Positions 1-9,998 of a DNA stretch of 64,000 nucleotides are shown piece after piece. A program made the position numbers and the translations under genes. How positions within the stretch are numbered: the stretch's first letter is position 1; every line of letters starts with the position of its first letter. The stretch comes from Shewanella indica. GTDB taxonomy: Bacteria > Pseudomonadota > Gammaproteobacteria > Enterobacterales > Shewanellaceae. The stretch spans positions 300-64,299 of the forward strand of contig NZ_NIJK01000049.1 of NCBI RefSeq assembly GCF_002836975.1. Reading direction: 5' to 3'. The notes beneath the pieces were generated by a model. It ran no database searches. It saw nothing but the letters and a program-made list of their open reading frames with translations, and was not told the DNA's origin.

Positions 1-36
1 CAAGATCATCGCTTAATTGCGAGATAGGTTACTTTG

Positions 37-63
37 AAAAGGAAGCTTCGGCTTCCTTTTTTG
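37..63. terminator. Rho-independent terminator, probably bidirectional
   Basis: An 8-bp perfect stem (AAGGAAGC/GCTTCCTT) closed by a TTCG tetraloop is flanked by A residues on the left and a T run on the right. It can end a gene lying left of the window on the + strand and also the minus-strand gene ending at 148. Confidence 0.85.
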
Positions 64-147
64 TTTTATAACCAAGTTACTTACACGCTTTGCTTCCTTC
101 CTTTTATGCGCCAACGCTTAATTAATCCGGGATAGAGGATTTCTGCC

Positions 148-1155
148 TTAAGCTGTACCTTCATTTAAAGGGCTCACAGGGTTACGAGCCTGAATTGCAC
201 ATAAATTCAACCTGCGCTTGTCGTGCACTAAAAACAGCTTGTTATTCATAAAGCTCACCTGAGCCTTGGATGGTTTGATGTCACCGAGACTTTGAACCTG
301 GGTTAGTGCCAGTTCAAAGGCGCTTTGCTCCTCGGTCAGTGAATGGCACTCGAAACGATTGTTACCCTTGGTTCTTAACCACAACTGTGGCCCACAATTG
401 CTGAAGCGGGCGCTGCCTGGCGCCAGACGGCGAGACGACTGCAATAGAAGATCTTTTTCCTGACCACTGCCGAGCATTTTGGAAAGCTTGCCCAAGAGGC
501 TATCCGGCAGGCCATATTTGTATTCTGCCAATATAGTATCTTGAGTGCCTGGTGCCGATTGCCCCTGACAGAGGCAGAGAATCTGTTTGTCACAGACCTG
601 GATCGCTTCAAGCCAGAGTGGGCTGCCTGGCTTTAAGGCGGTGAGCTCAGGTTCGTCCGGCTCCTTGTATCTGTTGACCAAGTGACAGTGATCGTCTTTG
701 ATAAATAGCCAGGAAATGGCTCGGCCCTTACGGGTATTGGGGGAACTCATTCGCAGTAGCAGTTGGTTGTCATCCAGCGGACAAAGCTGCAATGGCAGAA
801 AGTGGAAGTGTTGCTGCTCCACAGTCATGGAAAGCACGTCCGGATTGGCAAAGGGATAGTGCTGCGCCTGATCTTCTGCCGGTGACTGCCAGATCCAGAG
901 CCCGGTTTCATCCACCAAGGTGAGTTGTTGATGCCAGAGGCAGACCTGGGGATGCCCCTTAAATTGAGTGAGATCCAGCAACAAGTCGGGGGAGTCGGCC
1001 TCGGTAGGCCAAATGGCCAGCAGCGGCTTACCCTCAGACTCATCCCACAGAGTTAACGCCAGTAGTTCTGGGGCCAGGAAGCGGGCAGCCTCCAGTAACC
1101 AGCCTTTGTGGTTGAAATCCCACTCTCTGATGATACGGCTCTTGAGTCTGTGCAT
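148..1155 (-). CDS. Hypothetical protein, 335 aa
   Basis: I do not recognise this protein. It is 335 residues, has no signal peptide or membrane segment, and is rich in Leu, Gln, Trp and Cys, with repeated short beta-like blocks (for example PQVCLWHQQLTLVDETGLWI near residue 70) that could form a beta-rich or propeller-like fold. The start is supported by GGAG seven bases ahead of the ATG. It is the last gene before the terminator at 37-63 and is divergent from the gene at 1431. The 275 bases between these two genes must hold promoters for both; I cannot point to a certain one. The reading frame is long and has a good ribosome site, so it is very likely real, but function is unknown. Confidence 0.75.
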   Translation of the reverse strand: MHRLKSRIIREWDFNHKGWLLEAARFLAPELLALTLWDESEGKPLLAIWPTEADSPDLLLDLTQFKGHPQVCLWHQQLTLVDETGLWIWQSPAEDQAQHYPFANPDVLSMTVEQQHFHFLPLQLCPLDDNQLLLRMSSPNTRKGRAISWLFIKDDHCHLVNRYKEPDEPELTALKPGSPLWLEAIQVCDKQILCLCQGQSAPGTQDTILAEYKYGLPDSLLGKLSKMLGSGQEKDLLLQSSRRLAPGSARFSNCGPQLWLRTKGNNRFECHSLTEEQSAFELALTQVQSLGDIKPSKAQVSFMNNKLFLVHDKRRLNLCAIQARNPVSPLNEGTA

Positions 1156-1430
1156 GAGATCTCCGGCAATAACAGCATTGGCATTGATTGTCGCAGAAAC
1201 TGTGCAATAGATCTGCTACGAAAACAGAAATTTATCGACCTGTTTATCGGGAAACTTTGATCTGTTCCAGGCGCTATTCGACTGTGGGACTTGGCGGAGT
1301 TCAAAAGCTCCCGGGCACTAACTCATAGTCACGACACCGGGTAGCAGTTTGCCGGCGCGCCAGGAAAGAGGCAAAAGGCGTTTTATGTCCTAAACTTCTT
1401 TATGCCTGCTACTCAGCCACAGAGATCCCC

Positions 1431-1988
1431 ATGACAAATAACAAGCAGCTCGAAACGCCCACGACTCTGGATGTACTCGATTCGGCCCAATGGCTGCATA
1501 TCTCGGAAACGGTAAAACTCTTGTTGTTGTCGATAGCCCAGATAGAGTTGACCCTGACTGACGGTGAACACAATGTCACCGGTTTAGGGAGTCTGTTTAC
1601 CGACATGGCGGAGCAATTGCGTGAGGTGAATGCCTGGTTGGAAACTCAGGAGAATACTCCGGCCGAGATCCTTGATCACGGTCGCCATCTGGCCGGTAAG
1701 GTCAATGAAGGCATAGTAGCTTTTCAGTTCTATGATCGTCTGTCACAAAGGCTCAACCATGTGGTGACCGGGCTGGCGCTGACTGAAGAAGTTCTGCGGT
1801 ATGAGCATAGTCGCACCTCGGAACATGCCTGGAAAATGTTACAGCGTACGATTAAGTCGACATACTCGCTGGACTGTGAACGCAAAATGTTTGATCTTGT
1901 GCTGCAGGGAATGCCACTACACGAGGCTTTGAGCCAGTATCAAGATGAACATCTTAAGCACAACAACAACCATATCGAACTCTTCTGA
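1431..1988 (+). CDS. Chemotaxis-associated helical protein (MCP/CheZ-like motif)
   Basis: A 185-residue soluble, mostly helical protein without signal peptide. Residues 99-105 read QFYDRLSQ-like, matching the Q-F-Q-D-R-x-x-Q motif seen in CheZ-like proteins and in a subgroup of methyl-accepting chemotaxis proteins; the region around residues 50-65 (GLGSLFTDMAEQ) also resembles helices in those receptors. No CheZ phosphatase assignment can be made because the full family signature is not evident. The start ATG follows AGAGATCCCC, a weak ribosome site. Its last 44 bases overlap the next gene in another frame, so the two are translated from one message. Assignment to signalling is an inference from one motif; the gene itself looks real. 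Confidence 0.65.
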   Translation: MTNNKQLETPTTLDVLDSAQWLHISETVKLLLLSIAQIELTLTDGEHNVTGLGSLFTDMAEQLREVNAWLETQENTPAEILDHGRHLAGKVNEGIVAFQFYDRLSQRLNHVVTGLALTEEVLRYEHSRTSEHAWKMLQRTIKSTYSLDCERKMFDLVLQGMPLHEALSQYQDEHLKHNNNHIELF

Positions 1989-2484
1989 CTTTCTACGCCT
2001 GTTTATTATTTCCCTGGCTCTGGCCTGGCAACCCGCCTGGGCCGGCAAGGCCTCCTTTAGCCAATTCTGTGAAGCACTCAATGGCCATTGGCAGGGGGAT
2101 GGTGCCCAAAGGGGGCAAACCCCGAAGGAGCTCAGCCTGGATGCCATCTGCAGTAAAGATAAGCGACAGTTGTTACTCAGCGTCAGTGAGGGCGTGCGCC
2201 ACCCCCTGAGTGAAACCTGGTGGTTTCGAGACCAAGATCCCAGTGTGGGGCTCTGGTACTTTGACGGTGTGACCGAAGAACGCTTTCAATCCTTCACCCT
2301 TTACCATCAGGGCGGCGGATTTTCCCTGCTGGGTGAAGGGCGGTCCGGTGGACGTCCGGCGCTGATCCAACTGCTATTCGAAGCCGACAATGACGGCTGG
2401 CTCTGGCGCCAGAATCTGCACTATCTGGATGAGGACTCGGATAGCTATCAAACCTACAGAGCCATCTCACTGCAACCTCGCTGA
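1945..2484 (+). CDS. Secreted hypothetical protein, 179 aa
   Basis: The protein starts with a leader whose hydrophobic stretch LFIISLALAWQPAWA ends in an AxA-type signal peptidase site near residue 33, so it is probably exported. The mature part is about 146 residues, rich in Trp and aromatic residues (WWFRDQDPSVGLWYFDG), suggesting a small beta-barrel or lipocalin-like fold; I do not recognise the family. The start lies inside the preceding gene (44-base overlap) and has a poor ribosome site, so translation probably depends on the upstream gene. No other start codon is available before the leader. It converges on trmL with only one base between the stops. Confidence 0.65.
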   Translation: MNILSTTTTISNSSDFLRLFIISLALAWQPAWAGKASFSQFCEALNGHWQGDGAQRGQTPKELSLDAICSKDKRQLLLSVSEGVRHPLSETWWFRDQDPSVGLWYFDGVTEERFQSFTLYHQGGGFSLLGEGRSGGRPALIQLLFEADNDGWLWRQNLHYLDEDSDSYQTYRAISLQPR

Positions 2485-2485
2485 T

Positions 2486-2950
2486 TTATATAGCGCCGCT
2501 GAAACCCTGTTGACGCCAAGCTTCATAGCTGATGATAGCCACTGCATTGGAAAGGTTCAGGCTGCGGCTGGTGGGTACCATAGGGATCCTCAGTCTGTGC
2601 TCTGCAGCAATGCTTTGCAATATTTCCTGAGGCAGGCCGCGAGTCTCGGGGCCAAACAAGAGCACATCACCTTGCCGATATTCGAGCTCAGAATGTGGCC
2701 GGCTGCCCTTGGTGGTGCAAGCCAAAATACGTTTGCCCGCCATGGCCGCGAGAAAACGCGGGAAATCCGGGTAGCGGTTTAGTCGGGTCAGATCGCCATA
2801 ATCCAGCCCGGCCCGGCGCAGTTTTTTCTCTTCCAGATCAAAGCCCAAAGGCTCTATCAGGTGTAGCTCGCAGCCGTTGTTGGCGCAGAGACGGATAATG
2901 TTGCCGGTATTGGGGGCAATTTCGGGTTCATAGAGGGCGATGTGGAACAC
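2486..2950 (-). CDS. trmL: tRNA (cytidine(34)-2'-O)-methyltransferase TrmL
   Basis: A 154-residue SPOUT-class methyltransferase that methylates the wobble-base ribose of tRNA-Leu using S-adenosylmethionine. The knot motifs are all visible: NTGNIIRLCAN near residue 16, LLFGPETRGLP near residue 97, and IPMVPTSRSLNLSNA near residue 121 forming the trefoil and SAM pocket. Length matches the family (about 155 residues). The start is GTG, giving MFHIALYEPEIAP, preceded by GAGG. It is a stand-alone gene divergent from the TonB-dependent receptor. Confidence 0.93.
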   Translation of the reverse strand: MFHIALYEPEIAPNTGNIIRLCANNGCELHLIEPLGFDLEEKKLRRAGLDYGDLTRLNRYPDFPRFLAAMAGKRILACTTKGSRPHSELEYRQGDVLLFGPETRGLPQEILQSIAAEHRLRIPMVPTSRSLNLSNAVAIISYEAWRQQGFSGAI

Positions 2951-3183
2951 GGGTTTACCTCAATGTGAAAAGGAGCTGCATTATAACTGCTATAGGTGAA
3001 GCATCTAGATGTTGTTGTAACATAATCCACGTCCTAACTCTCCTGTTTCAACCTCTTGATATTCGACATTTTTGCTTAAGTACGACGTATGCTTGTTGTT
3101 TATTTGTTTTGCTATTAGTATATTTTTGTTGCTCAACGGTAAATTTGTTGAGAGATAAGACTATAAAGTAAAGGGAGAGGTGT

Positions 3184-6069
3184 ATGTTTAACAATTCAAA
3201 GCTGGCTTCGTCAGTAAAACTGGCTCTGGCCTTAGGCGTTGCCCTAAGTACCGTTCCAGCTTATGCGGAAGAGCAGGATGACAGTTCAAAAATAGAAAAG
3301 ATCTCGGTTACAGGTTCTCGCATTGCAAAACCGGAGTTGAGTCAACCAACACCGGTAGTGAGTTTAGGTGCTGATGAAATAGCCAAGTTTGGTAACAATG
3401 ATTTAGCCAGTATCCTTGCTGAATTGCCAGCCGTTGGTGCCACAGACACCATTATCGGCAACAATAACAGCAATGAGAATGCAGGTCTCAGTTCCGCAGA
3501 TTTGCGCCGTTTAGGAGCCAACCGTACCTTGGTGTTGGTCAATGGTAAGCGTCACGTTGCTGGTGCTCCTGGTTCTGCTCAAGTGGATCTATCAACAATT
3601 CCCTCTGGATTAATTGAGCGGGTTGAAATAATCACTGGTGGTGCCTCGGCGATTTATGGTTCTGATGCAGTTTCCGGTGTTATTAACGTTATCTTGAAGG
3701 ATAATTATGAAGGATTTGAATTCGATGCATCTGCGGGGAATTCTACCGAAGGCGTAGGTACTGAACATCATACTTTTAGTATCTTGGGTGGTTCAAATGT
3801 TGCGGACGGTAAAGGGAACGTCACCTTCTATGCGGGCTATGACCGTACTAAGGAAGTGATGTCAGAAGCTATTCGCCAATTTGATTCTTGGGGTACTATT
3901 GTTAACCCAGATAATACGGGTGAAGAAGATGGCATCCCAGATCGATTGCGAGTGCCAAAGGTTTATTCGGAAATGATCAGCTCTAACGGTGTTATTAATC
4001 CGTTTGGTGGTGACCGTTGGGCTTTTGACAATGACGGTAATCCCGTAAGGCAGCCAGATCGTCAAGGTACTAACAGCTTTGCGTTTGGTAACTTCCCCGA
4101 TGGATGTGAATACTGTTTCAATACCGAAGATTATGAAAACTATATACCTGGGGTAGAACGTATTACGGTTGGCTCTACCTTTAACTATCAAATTACTGAC
4201 AATGTTCAATTTTTCAGTGACTTCAAATATGTGAAAGCTGATATTACCCAGCAGTTTCAGCCGTCTTTCCTCTTTGGAGATATAGATATCAATGTGGCAG
4301 ATAATGCGTTCATTGATGAGGATCTGAGACAGAGTCTGTTGGCTTCAGGCCAAGACGTTGTGTCTATGGCTAAGTTCTTTGACGAACTTGGCAATCGTTC
4401 AGCAGACAATCGTCGTGAAACCTTCCGTTTTGTAGGTGGTTTTAAAGGTGGTTTTGAATTGAGTCAGACACCTTTTGATTATGAGATCTATTATGTCTAC
4501 GGTGAGACCAACAACCGCCGTAAAACTCTGAATGATTTGATTGAAGGGAACCTCTATGCTGCGGTCGACTCAGTGATAGATCCTGTTTCAGGCGAGGCGG
4601 TTTGTCGCAGTCAGTTAGACAGTGCTCAAGGCCCAGGTTATGAAGATCCTGCAACTGTGAATAGTGGTGGTTGTGTGGCTTATAATCCGTTCGGACTTGG
4701 CCAGGCTTCAGAAGCCGCCAGAGACTGGGTTTCTGCAGATGTGACTCGTGAAGATAAAATCACCCAAGAAGTCATTGGCGGTACCTTAGTCACAGATTCC
4801 AGCGAACTGTTTGAATTGCAGGGCGGACCTATCGATTTGGTGGTGGGCTTTGAATATCGCGAAGAAACTTCAGAGTCCATTACTGACGAATTCACCAAAG
4901 CAGGTTTCCTGACCAATGCTGCGACACCTGACTCATATGGCGAGTATGATGTAACTGAGTACTTCCTGGAAGTGAATGTGCCCCTGTTGAAGGACTTGGC
5001 TTTTGCCAATGAGTTATCGATAGATGGTGCTTACCGTAAGGCCGATTATTCCCATGCCGGTAACGCAGAAGCTTGGAAGGTGGGGGCTATCTATGCACCT
5101 ATTGAAGAGTTACGAGTACGAGCCACTTATGGTGAAGCCATTCGAGCTCCAAACATAGGTGAAGCTTTTGACCCGGTATCTCCAGGTTTTGCTCGAGTAG
5201 CAGATCCTTGTGATGCAGACAATATCACTGATGATCCGGATCGTGCCGCCAACTGTGCAGCATTGGGGATTCCACCAGGCTTCCAGGCCAATGATAATGT
5301 TAGCGTTGATTTGCTTTCCGGTGGTAACCCTGACCTAGAGTCTGAACAATCTACGTCTAAAACTGGGGGAATTGTTTGGCAACCTAGTTTCGTAGAGCGT
5401 TTATCCTTCTCTGTCGATTACTATGATATTGAGATCAAAGACGCTATCACCTTTGTTGCCGCACAAGATGTGGCCGATAACTGTGTTGATGCGACTGGCG
5501 GTCCAGATGCCGGGTATTGTTCTCAAATCGATCGTGATCCAGTTACCAATGATATTACTTTGGTTCGTTCGGGTTATTTGAACGCTGCGGCTTACAACAC
5601 TCGTGGCCTCGAGTTCCAGGCGAGCTATGCTTTAGATGTGGGACCTGGCGAGTTGAGTATGAACCTCTTGGGAGATCGTCTGTTGGAACTTGAATTATTC
5701 GAATTCCAGGACCGTCCTGATGAGATCAACGATGAGAAAGGTGAAGTAGGTGATCCTGAATTGCAGTTCCGCTTTAGCGCAAGTTATAAGTGGGAAGATT
5801 TGACTGTAAGTTGGGCAACTCGTTATGTAGATAGTGTTGTGTTGTATGACGTATCACCTAATGGCGGTTCTCCAGAAGATGTGGATATCAGTCATATCGG
5901 CTCTATGACTACTCATGATCTGTCAGCCACCTATTATATTTCAGATAACATAGTGGTACGAGGCGGTATTCGTAACCTATTCGATGCGGTGCCTCCAGGC
6001 TATACCGCAGATCCTAGCTACGATCTTGTTGGACGTCGTTTCTTCGCCGGTGTGAACATTAAGTTCTAA
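3184..6069 (+). CDS. TonB-dependent receptor, outer membrane
   Basis: A 961-residue outer membrane receptor that imports a ligand using TonB energy. Residues 1-28 are a signal peptide ending in AYA; residues 37-44 (IEKISVTG) look like a TonB box; the plug domain follows, with the conserved RTLVLVNGKR and GGASAIYGSDAVSGVINV blocks between about residues 110 and 175; the rest is a beta-barrel ending in the typical aromatic VNIKF. The ribosome site GGGAGAGG is strong. The 233 bases upstream are AT-rich and should contain the promoter. No transport partner or regulator is adjacent, so the ligand cannot be deduced. Codon use is more AT-rich than most neighbours. A strong terminator follows at 6081. 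Confidence 0.93.
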   Translation: MFNNSKLASSVKLALALGVALSTVPAYAEEQDDSSKIEKISVTGSRIAKPELSQPTPVVSLGADEIAKFGNNDLASILAELPAVGATDTIIGNNNSNENAGLSSADLRRLGANRTLVLVNGKRHVAGAPGSAQVDLSTIPSGLIERVEIITGGASAIYGSDAVSGVINVILKDNYEGFEFDASAGNSTEGVGTEHHTFSILGGSNVADGKGNVTFYAGYDRTKEVMSEAIRQFDSWGTIVNPDNTGEEDGIPDRLRVPKVYSEMISSNGVINPFGGDRWAFDNDGNPVRQPDRQGTNSFAFGNFPDGCEYCFNTEDYENYIPGVERITVGSTFNYQITDNVQFFSDFKYVKADITQQFQPSFLFGDIDINVADNAFIDEDLRQSLLASGQDVVSMAKFFDELGNRSADNRRETFRFVGGFKGGFELSQTPFDYEIYYVYGETNNRRKTLNDLIEGNLYAAVDSVIDPVSGEAVCRSQLDSAQGPGYEDPATVNSGGCVAYNPFGLGQASEAARDWVSADVTREDKITQEVIGGTLVTDSSELFELQGGPIDLVVGFEYREETSESITDEFTKAGFLTNAATPDSYGEYDVTEYFLEVNVPLLKDLAFANELSIDGAYRKADYSHAGNAEAWKVGAIYAPIEELRVRATYGEAIRAPNIGEAFDPVSPGFARVADPCDADNITDDPDRAANCAALGIPPGFQANDNVSVDLLSGGNPDLESEQSTSKTGGIVWQPSFVERLSFSVDYYDIEIKDAITFVAAQDVADNCVDATGGPDAGYCSQIDRDPVTNDITLVRSGYLNAAAYNTRGLEFQASYALDVGPGELSMNLLGDRLLELELFEFQDRPDEINDEKGEVGDPELQFRFSASYKWEDLTVSWATRYVDSVVLYDVSPNGGSPEDVDISHIGSMTTHDLSATYYISDNIVVRGGIRNLFDAVPPGYTADPSYDLVGRRFFAGVNIKF

Positions 6070-6080
6070 TTCGGAAAGTG

Positions 6081-6119
6081 AAAAAAGTGCCGCAACAATC
6101 ATGTTGCGGCACTTTTTTA
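6081..6119 (+). terminator. Rho-independent terminator of the TonB-dependent receptor gene
   Basis: A long stem (AAGTGCCGCAACA paired with TGTTGCGGCACTT around a short loop) is followed by a run of six T. Distance from the stop codon is 11 bases. Confidence 0.92.
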
Positions 6120-6180
6120 TTGTCTTGCTTAAACCATCATTCCCTGGCGATGGTGATTGTCTGGAATTAGGTGACTACTA

Positions 6181-6207
6181 TAATCGGCCCATTAAGAAGG
6201 CCGATTA
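6181..6207 (-). terminator. Possible terminator of the aldehyde dehydrogenase gene
   Basis: A perfect 9-bp inverted repeat (TAATCGGCC/GGCCGATTA, 9-base loop) lies 24 bases beyond the stop of the dehydrogenase. There is no clear T run on the minus strand, so termination is only plausible. Confidence 0.4.
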
Positions 6208-6230
6208 TTTACGATTGTAGACACGCCGAA

Positions 6231-7751
<1,521 letters not shown>

Positions 7752-7816
7752 GGTGAGTTTTGAAAGGTTTTTCTTGTATTTATCTGTTCGGCCACAGCGG
7801 CCTTGGCTCAGGTAAA

Positions 7817-7832
7817 CGCAAAGGCCGGGCCA
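7817..7832 (-). promoter_or_regulatory. Sigma-54 (-24/-12) promoter of the aldehyde dehydrogenase gene
   Basis: On the minus strand the sequence reads TGGCCCGGCCTTTGCG, close to the RpoN consensus TGGCACG-N4-TTGCW with GG and GC at the correct spacing. It lies about 65 bases before the start codon. The neighbouring gene encodes a sigma-54 activator, which supports the call. Confidence 0.75.
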
Positions 7833-7953
7833 GTGTTAGCCTGCTTGTTCATTTATTGTGCTAACAGTATGATGAAAAACTAAATTTGCGATTGCTGTAT
7901 CTTGGCGTGGTGCCGGGTACTCGAGTTGTCTATCGCGCAAACTGTGGCAAAAA

Positions 7954-7971
7954 GGTACACACAGGTGTACC
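7954..7971. promoter_or_regulatory. Inverted repeat, candidate activator binding site
   Basis: GGTACAC and GTGTACC form a perfect 7-4-7 dyad, 17 bases before the activator start and about 120 bases upstream of the -24/-12 promoter of the divergent dehydrogenase. Position fits an upstream activating sequence and also autoregulation. No binding data can be seen from sequence. Confidence 0.5.
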
Positions 7972-7987
7972 AGAATGGAGCAGGGCT

Positions 7988-9790
7988 ATGACACTCAAGA
8001 CCCATTCCCAATCCTGGTTATCGGCTTCCTGGCAACGTTGCCAGGGGGCTGGGCTCAATCCCGCTGCCATACCCGATGAACTCAGGCTCAATACTGCTGC
8101 TCTTGATGAGCGGCGCCAGCGCCATGGCCGGCTGCTGCAAGCCGTGGAGCACAGTGCACTGCCACTGTTCAATCAACTTATGGGGCGAACCCAGAGTCGG
8201 CTCATCCTCTCGGATCCTCAAGGTTTTGTGCTACAGCACTGGGGCGTGAGCCGCTACTCACAGAAGCTTGCCAATATTGCCCTGGATACCGGGGTCAACT
8301 GGCTGGAGCAATACAAGGGAACCAATGCCATAGCCGCGGCACTCAGCGAACGCCAGTGTGTTTCGGTTATCGGTGAGCAGCACTTTATCAAGAGCCACAG
8401 ATTTATGAGTTGCACCGCCAGCCCGCTGTTCTCCCCGGACGGTGAGTTGCTGGGAGCCTTGGATATCACCAGTGAGCAGCAAACCCATACCCCAAAGACA
8501 GCCATTTTGGTGTCCAGTTTGGCGCAGCAGTTGGAGCTGGCCTTATTGTGCCGACTTCCCGGCGCTGCTGTTCGATTGGATCTGGCGCCGCAGCAGGCCC
8601 TGTTGCATTCAGGTTGGCAAGGCGTGTTGGTGCTCGACCTTGATGGACGGGTGCTGGGCGCCAACCCTATGGCAAGGCAACTACTCAAAGGCATCAACCT
8701 GGGCCAAATTCACCAGGCCTTGTCCCCTCAGGTATTGAGCCGGGGCAGCGGCCGCTTGCAGCAGGGATTGGTGTTCAGAACCCAGGCGTTGGAGCAGCCT
8801 CAACATACCAAGCCCGTGGTTCGAGCGAGCCAGAGCCGAGAAAGCCAGAGCAGAGAAAGCAGCGCTGCTTTTAAAGAACCCAGGTTGGATCAAGCCTGGC
8901 AGCAGGCGCGTAAGGTGTTGGTACGAAATATCCCTTTGCTGATCCTCGGGGAAACCGGAGTGGGCAAGGAGCAGTTTGTCAAACAGCTGCATGTGCAAAG
9001 TTCCAGGCATCAGCAGCCTTTTGTGGCGGTTAACTGCGCCGCGATCCCGGCGGAGCTGGTGGAATCAGAGCTGTTTGGTTATCAGGCGGGTGCCTTTACC
9101 GGAGCTTCCAGGCAGGGATATGTCGGCAAAATACGTCAGGCGCACCAGGGATCCCTGTTTCTGGATGAAATCGGCGAGATGCCCCTGGCGGCCCAGAGCC
9201 GTTTGCTGAGGGTGTTGCAGGAGCGCGAGGTGGTGCCCATTGGCAGTAATCAGGCACATAGCGTCGACATTCAGGTGATTGCCGCCACTCATATGGACTT
9301 ACCGGCATTGGTGCAGCAGGGGGCCTTTCGCGCCGATCTCTATTACCGGCTCAATGGTTTGCAGGTCACACTGCCTGCATTGCGCCAGCGAAGCGACCTG
9401 CGGCGTCTGATCCACAAATTGCACCAGCGCTATCGAGTTCGGCCCCAGAGCCTGTGTCCTGTGCTGGAGCAGCGATTGCTGCAATATCATTGGCCGGGAA
9501 ACCTACGGGAGCTGGATAACCTGATGCAGGTAGCCTGTTTGATGGCCGAAGAGTTCCCTGAACTCAACTGGCAAACGCTGCCTGAAAGTCTGCAGCAGAC
9601 CTTGGTGGCTACAGAAGAGACTGTGACCGGTTTGGTACCCGCGCCGGGCAACAATCTGCACCGCCAAATGCAGACGCAAATTCGCGACACCTGGCTGGCT
9701 TGCAATGGTAACGTCAGTGAAGCGGCACGCCGTTTGGGGATTAGCCGCAACACCCTATACCGTAAGCTTAAGGCGTTGGCGCTGAAGTAG
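7988..9790 (+). CDS. Sigma-54-dependent activator, AcoR type
   Basis: A 600-residue transcriptional activator. The N-terminal half is a sensory region with a GAF-like domain (about residues 60-200, LDTGVNWLEQYKGTNAIA, the block typical of AcoR-type regulators). The central AAA+ ATPase has Walker A GETGVGKE near residue 320 and the sigma-54 contact loop GAFTGA near residue 368. The C-terminus is a Fis-type helix-turn-helix (NVSEAARRLGISRNTLYRKL). The reading frame is open further upstream, but ATG 7988 is chosen because GGAG precedes it by seven bases. AcoR-like proteins sense small metabolites such as acetoin; together with the divergent aldehyde dehydrogenase this suggests control of alcohol/aldehyde oxidation. 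Confidence 0.9.
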   Translation: MTLKTHSQSWLSASWQRCQGAGLNPAAIPDELRLNTAALDERRQRHGRLLQAVEHSALPLFNQLMGRTQSRLILSDPQGFVLQHWGVSRYSQKLANIALDTGVNWLEQYKGTNAIAAALSERQCVSVIGEQHFIKSHRFMSCTASPLFSPDGELLGALDITSEQQTHTPKTAILVSSLAQQLELALLCRLPGAAVRLDLAPQQALLHSGWQGVLVLDLDGRVLGANPMARQLLKGINLGQIHQALSPQVLSRGSGRLQQGLVFRTQALEQPQHTKPVVRASQSRESQSRESSAAFKEPRLDQAWQQARKVLVRNIPLLILGETGVGKEQFVKQLHVQSSRHQQPFVAVNCAAIPAELVESELFGYQAGAFTGASRQGYVGKIRQAHQGSLFLDEIGEMPLAAQSRLLRVLQEREVVPIGSNQAHSVDIQVIAATHMDLPALVQQGAFRADLYYRLNGLQVTLPALRQRSDLRRLIHKLHQRYRVRPQSLCPVLEQRLLQYHWPGNLRELDNLMQVACLMAEEFPELNWQTLPESLQQTLVATEETVTGLVPAPGNNLHRQMQTQIRDTWLACNGNVSEAARRLGISRNTLYRKLKALALK

Positions 9791-9998
9791 TTTTAGATGT
9801 TGGTATTTCGTTAATAATTCCGTAGTGGTAGAGCCAAGTAATGAGGCCAGGGCAACAGATTGGGATTATCGAATGTGAACCAAGCTGCGAAATAACCCAT
9901 GAGTTGCACGCCTCGACACTCTGCTAATGCTCTTGTGTCCCGTCGCGTTTTTTTCCATTAGTCTTGAATTTGTATTTTTAACAGCAGGAGCGGTAATC

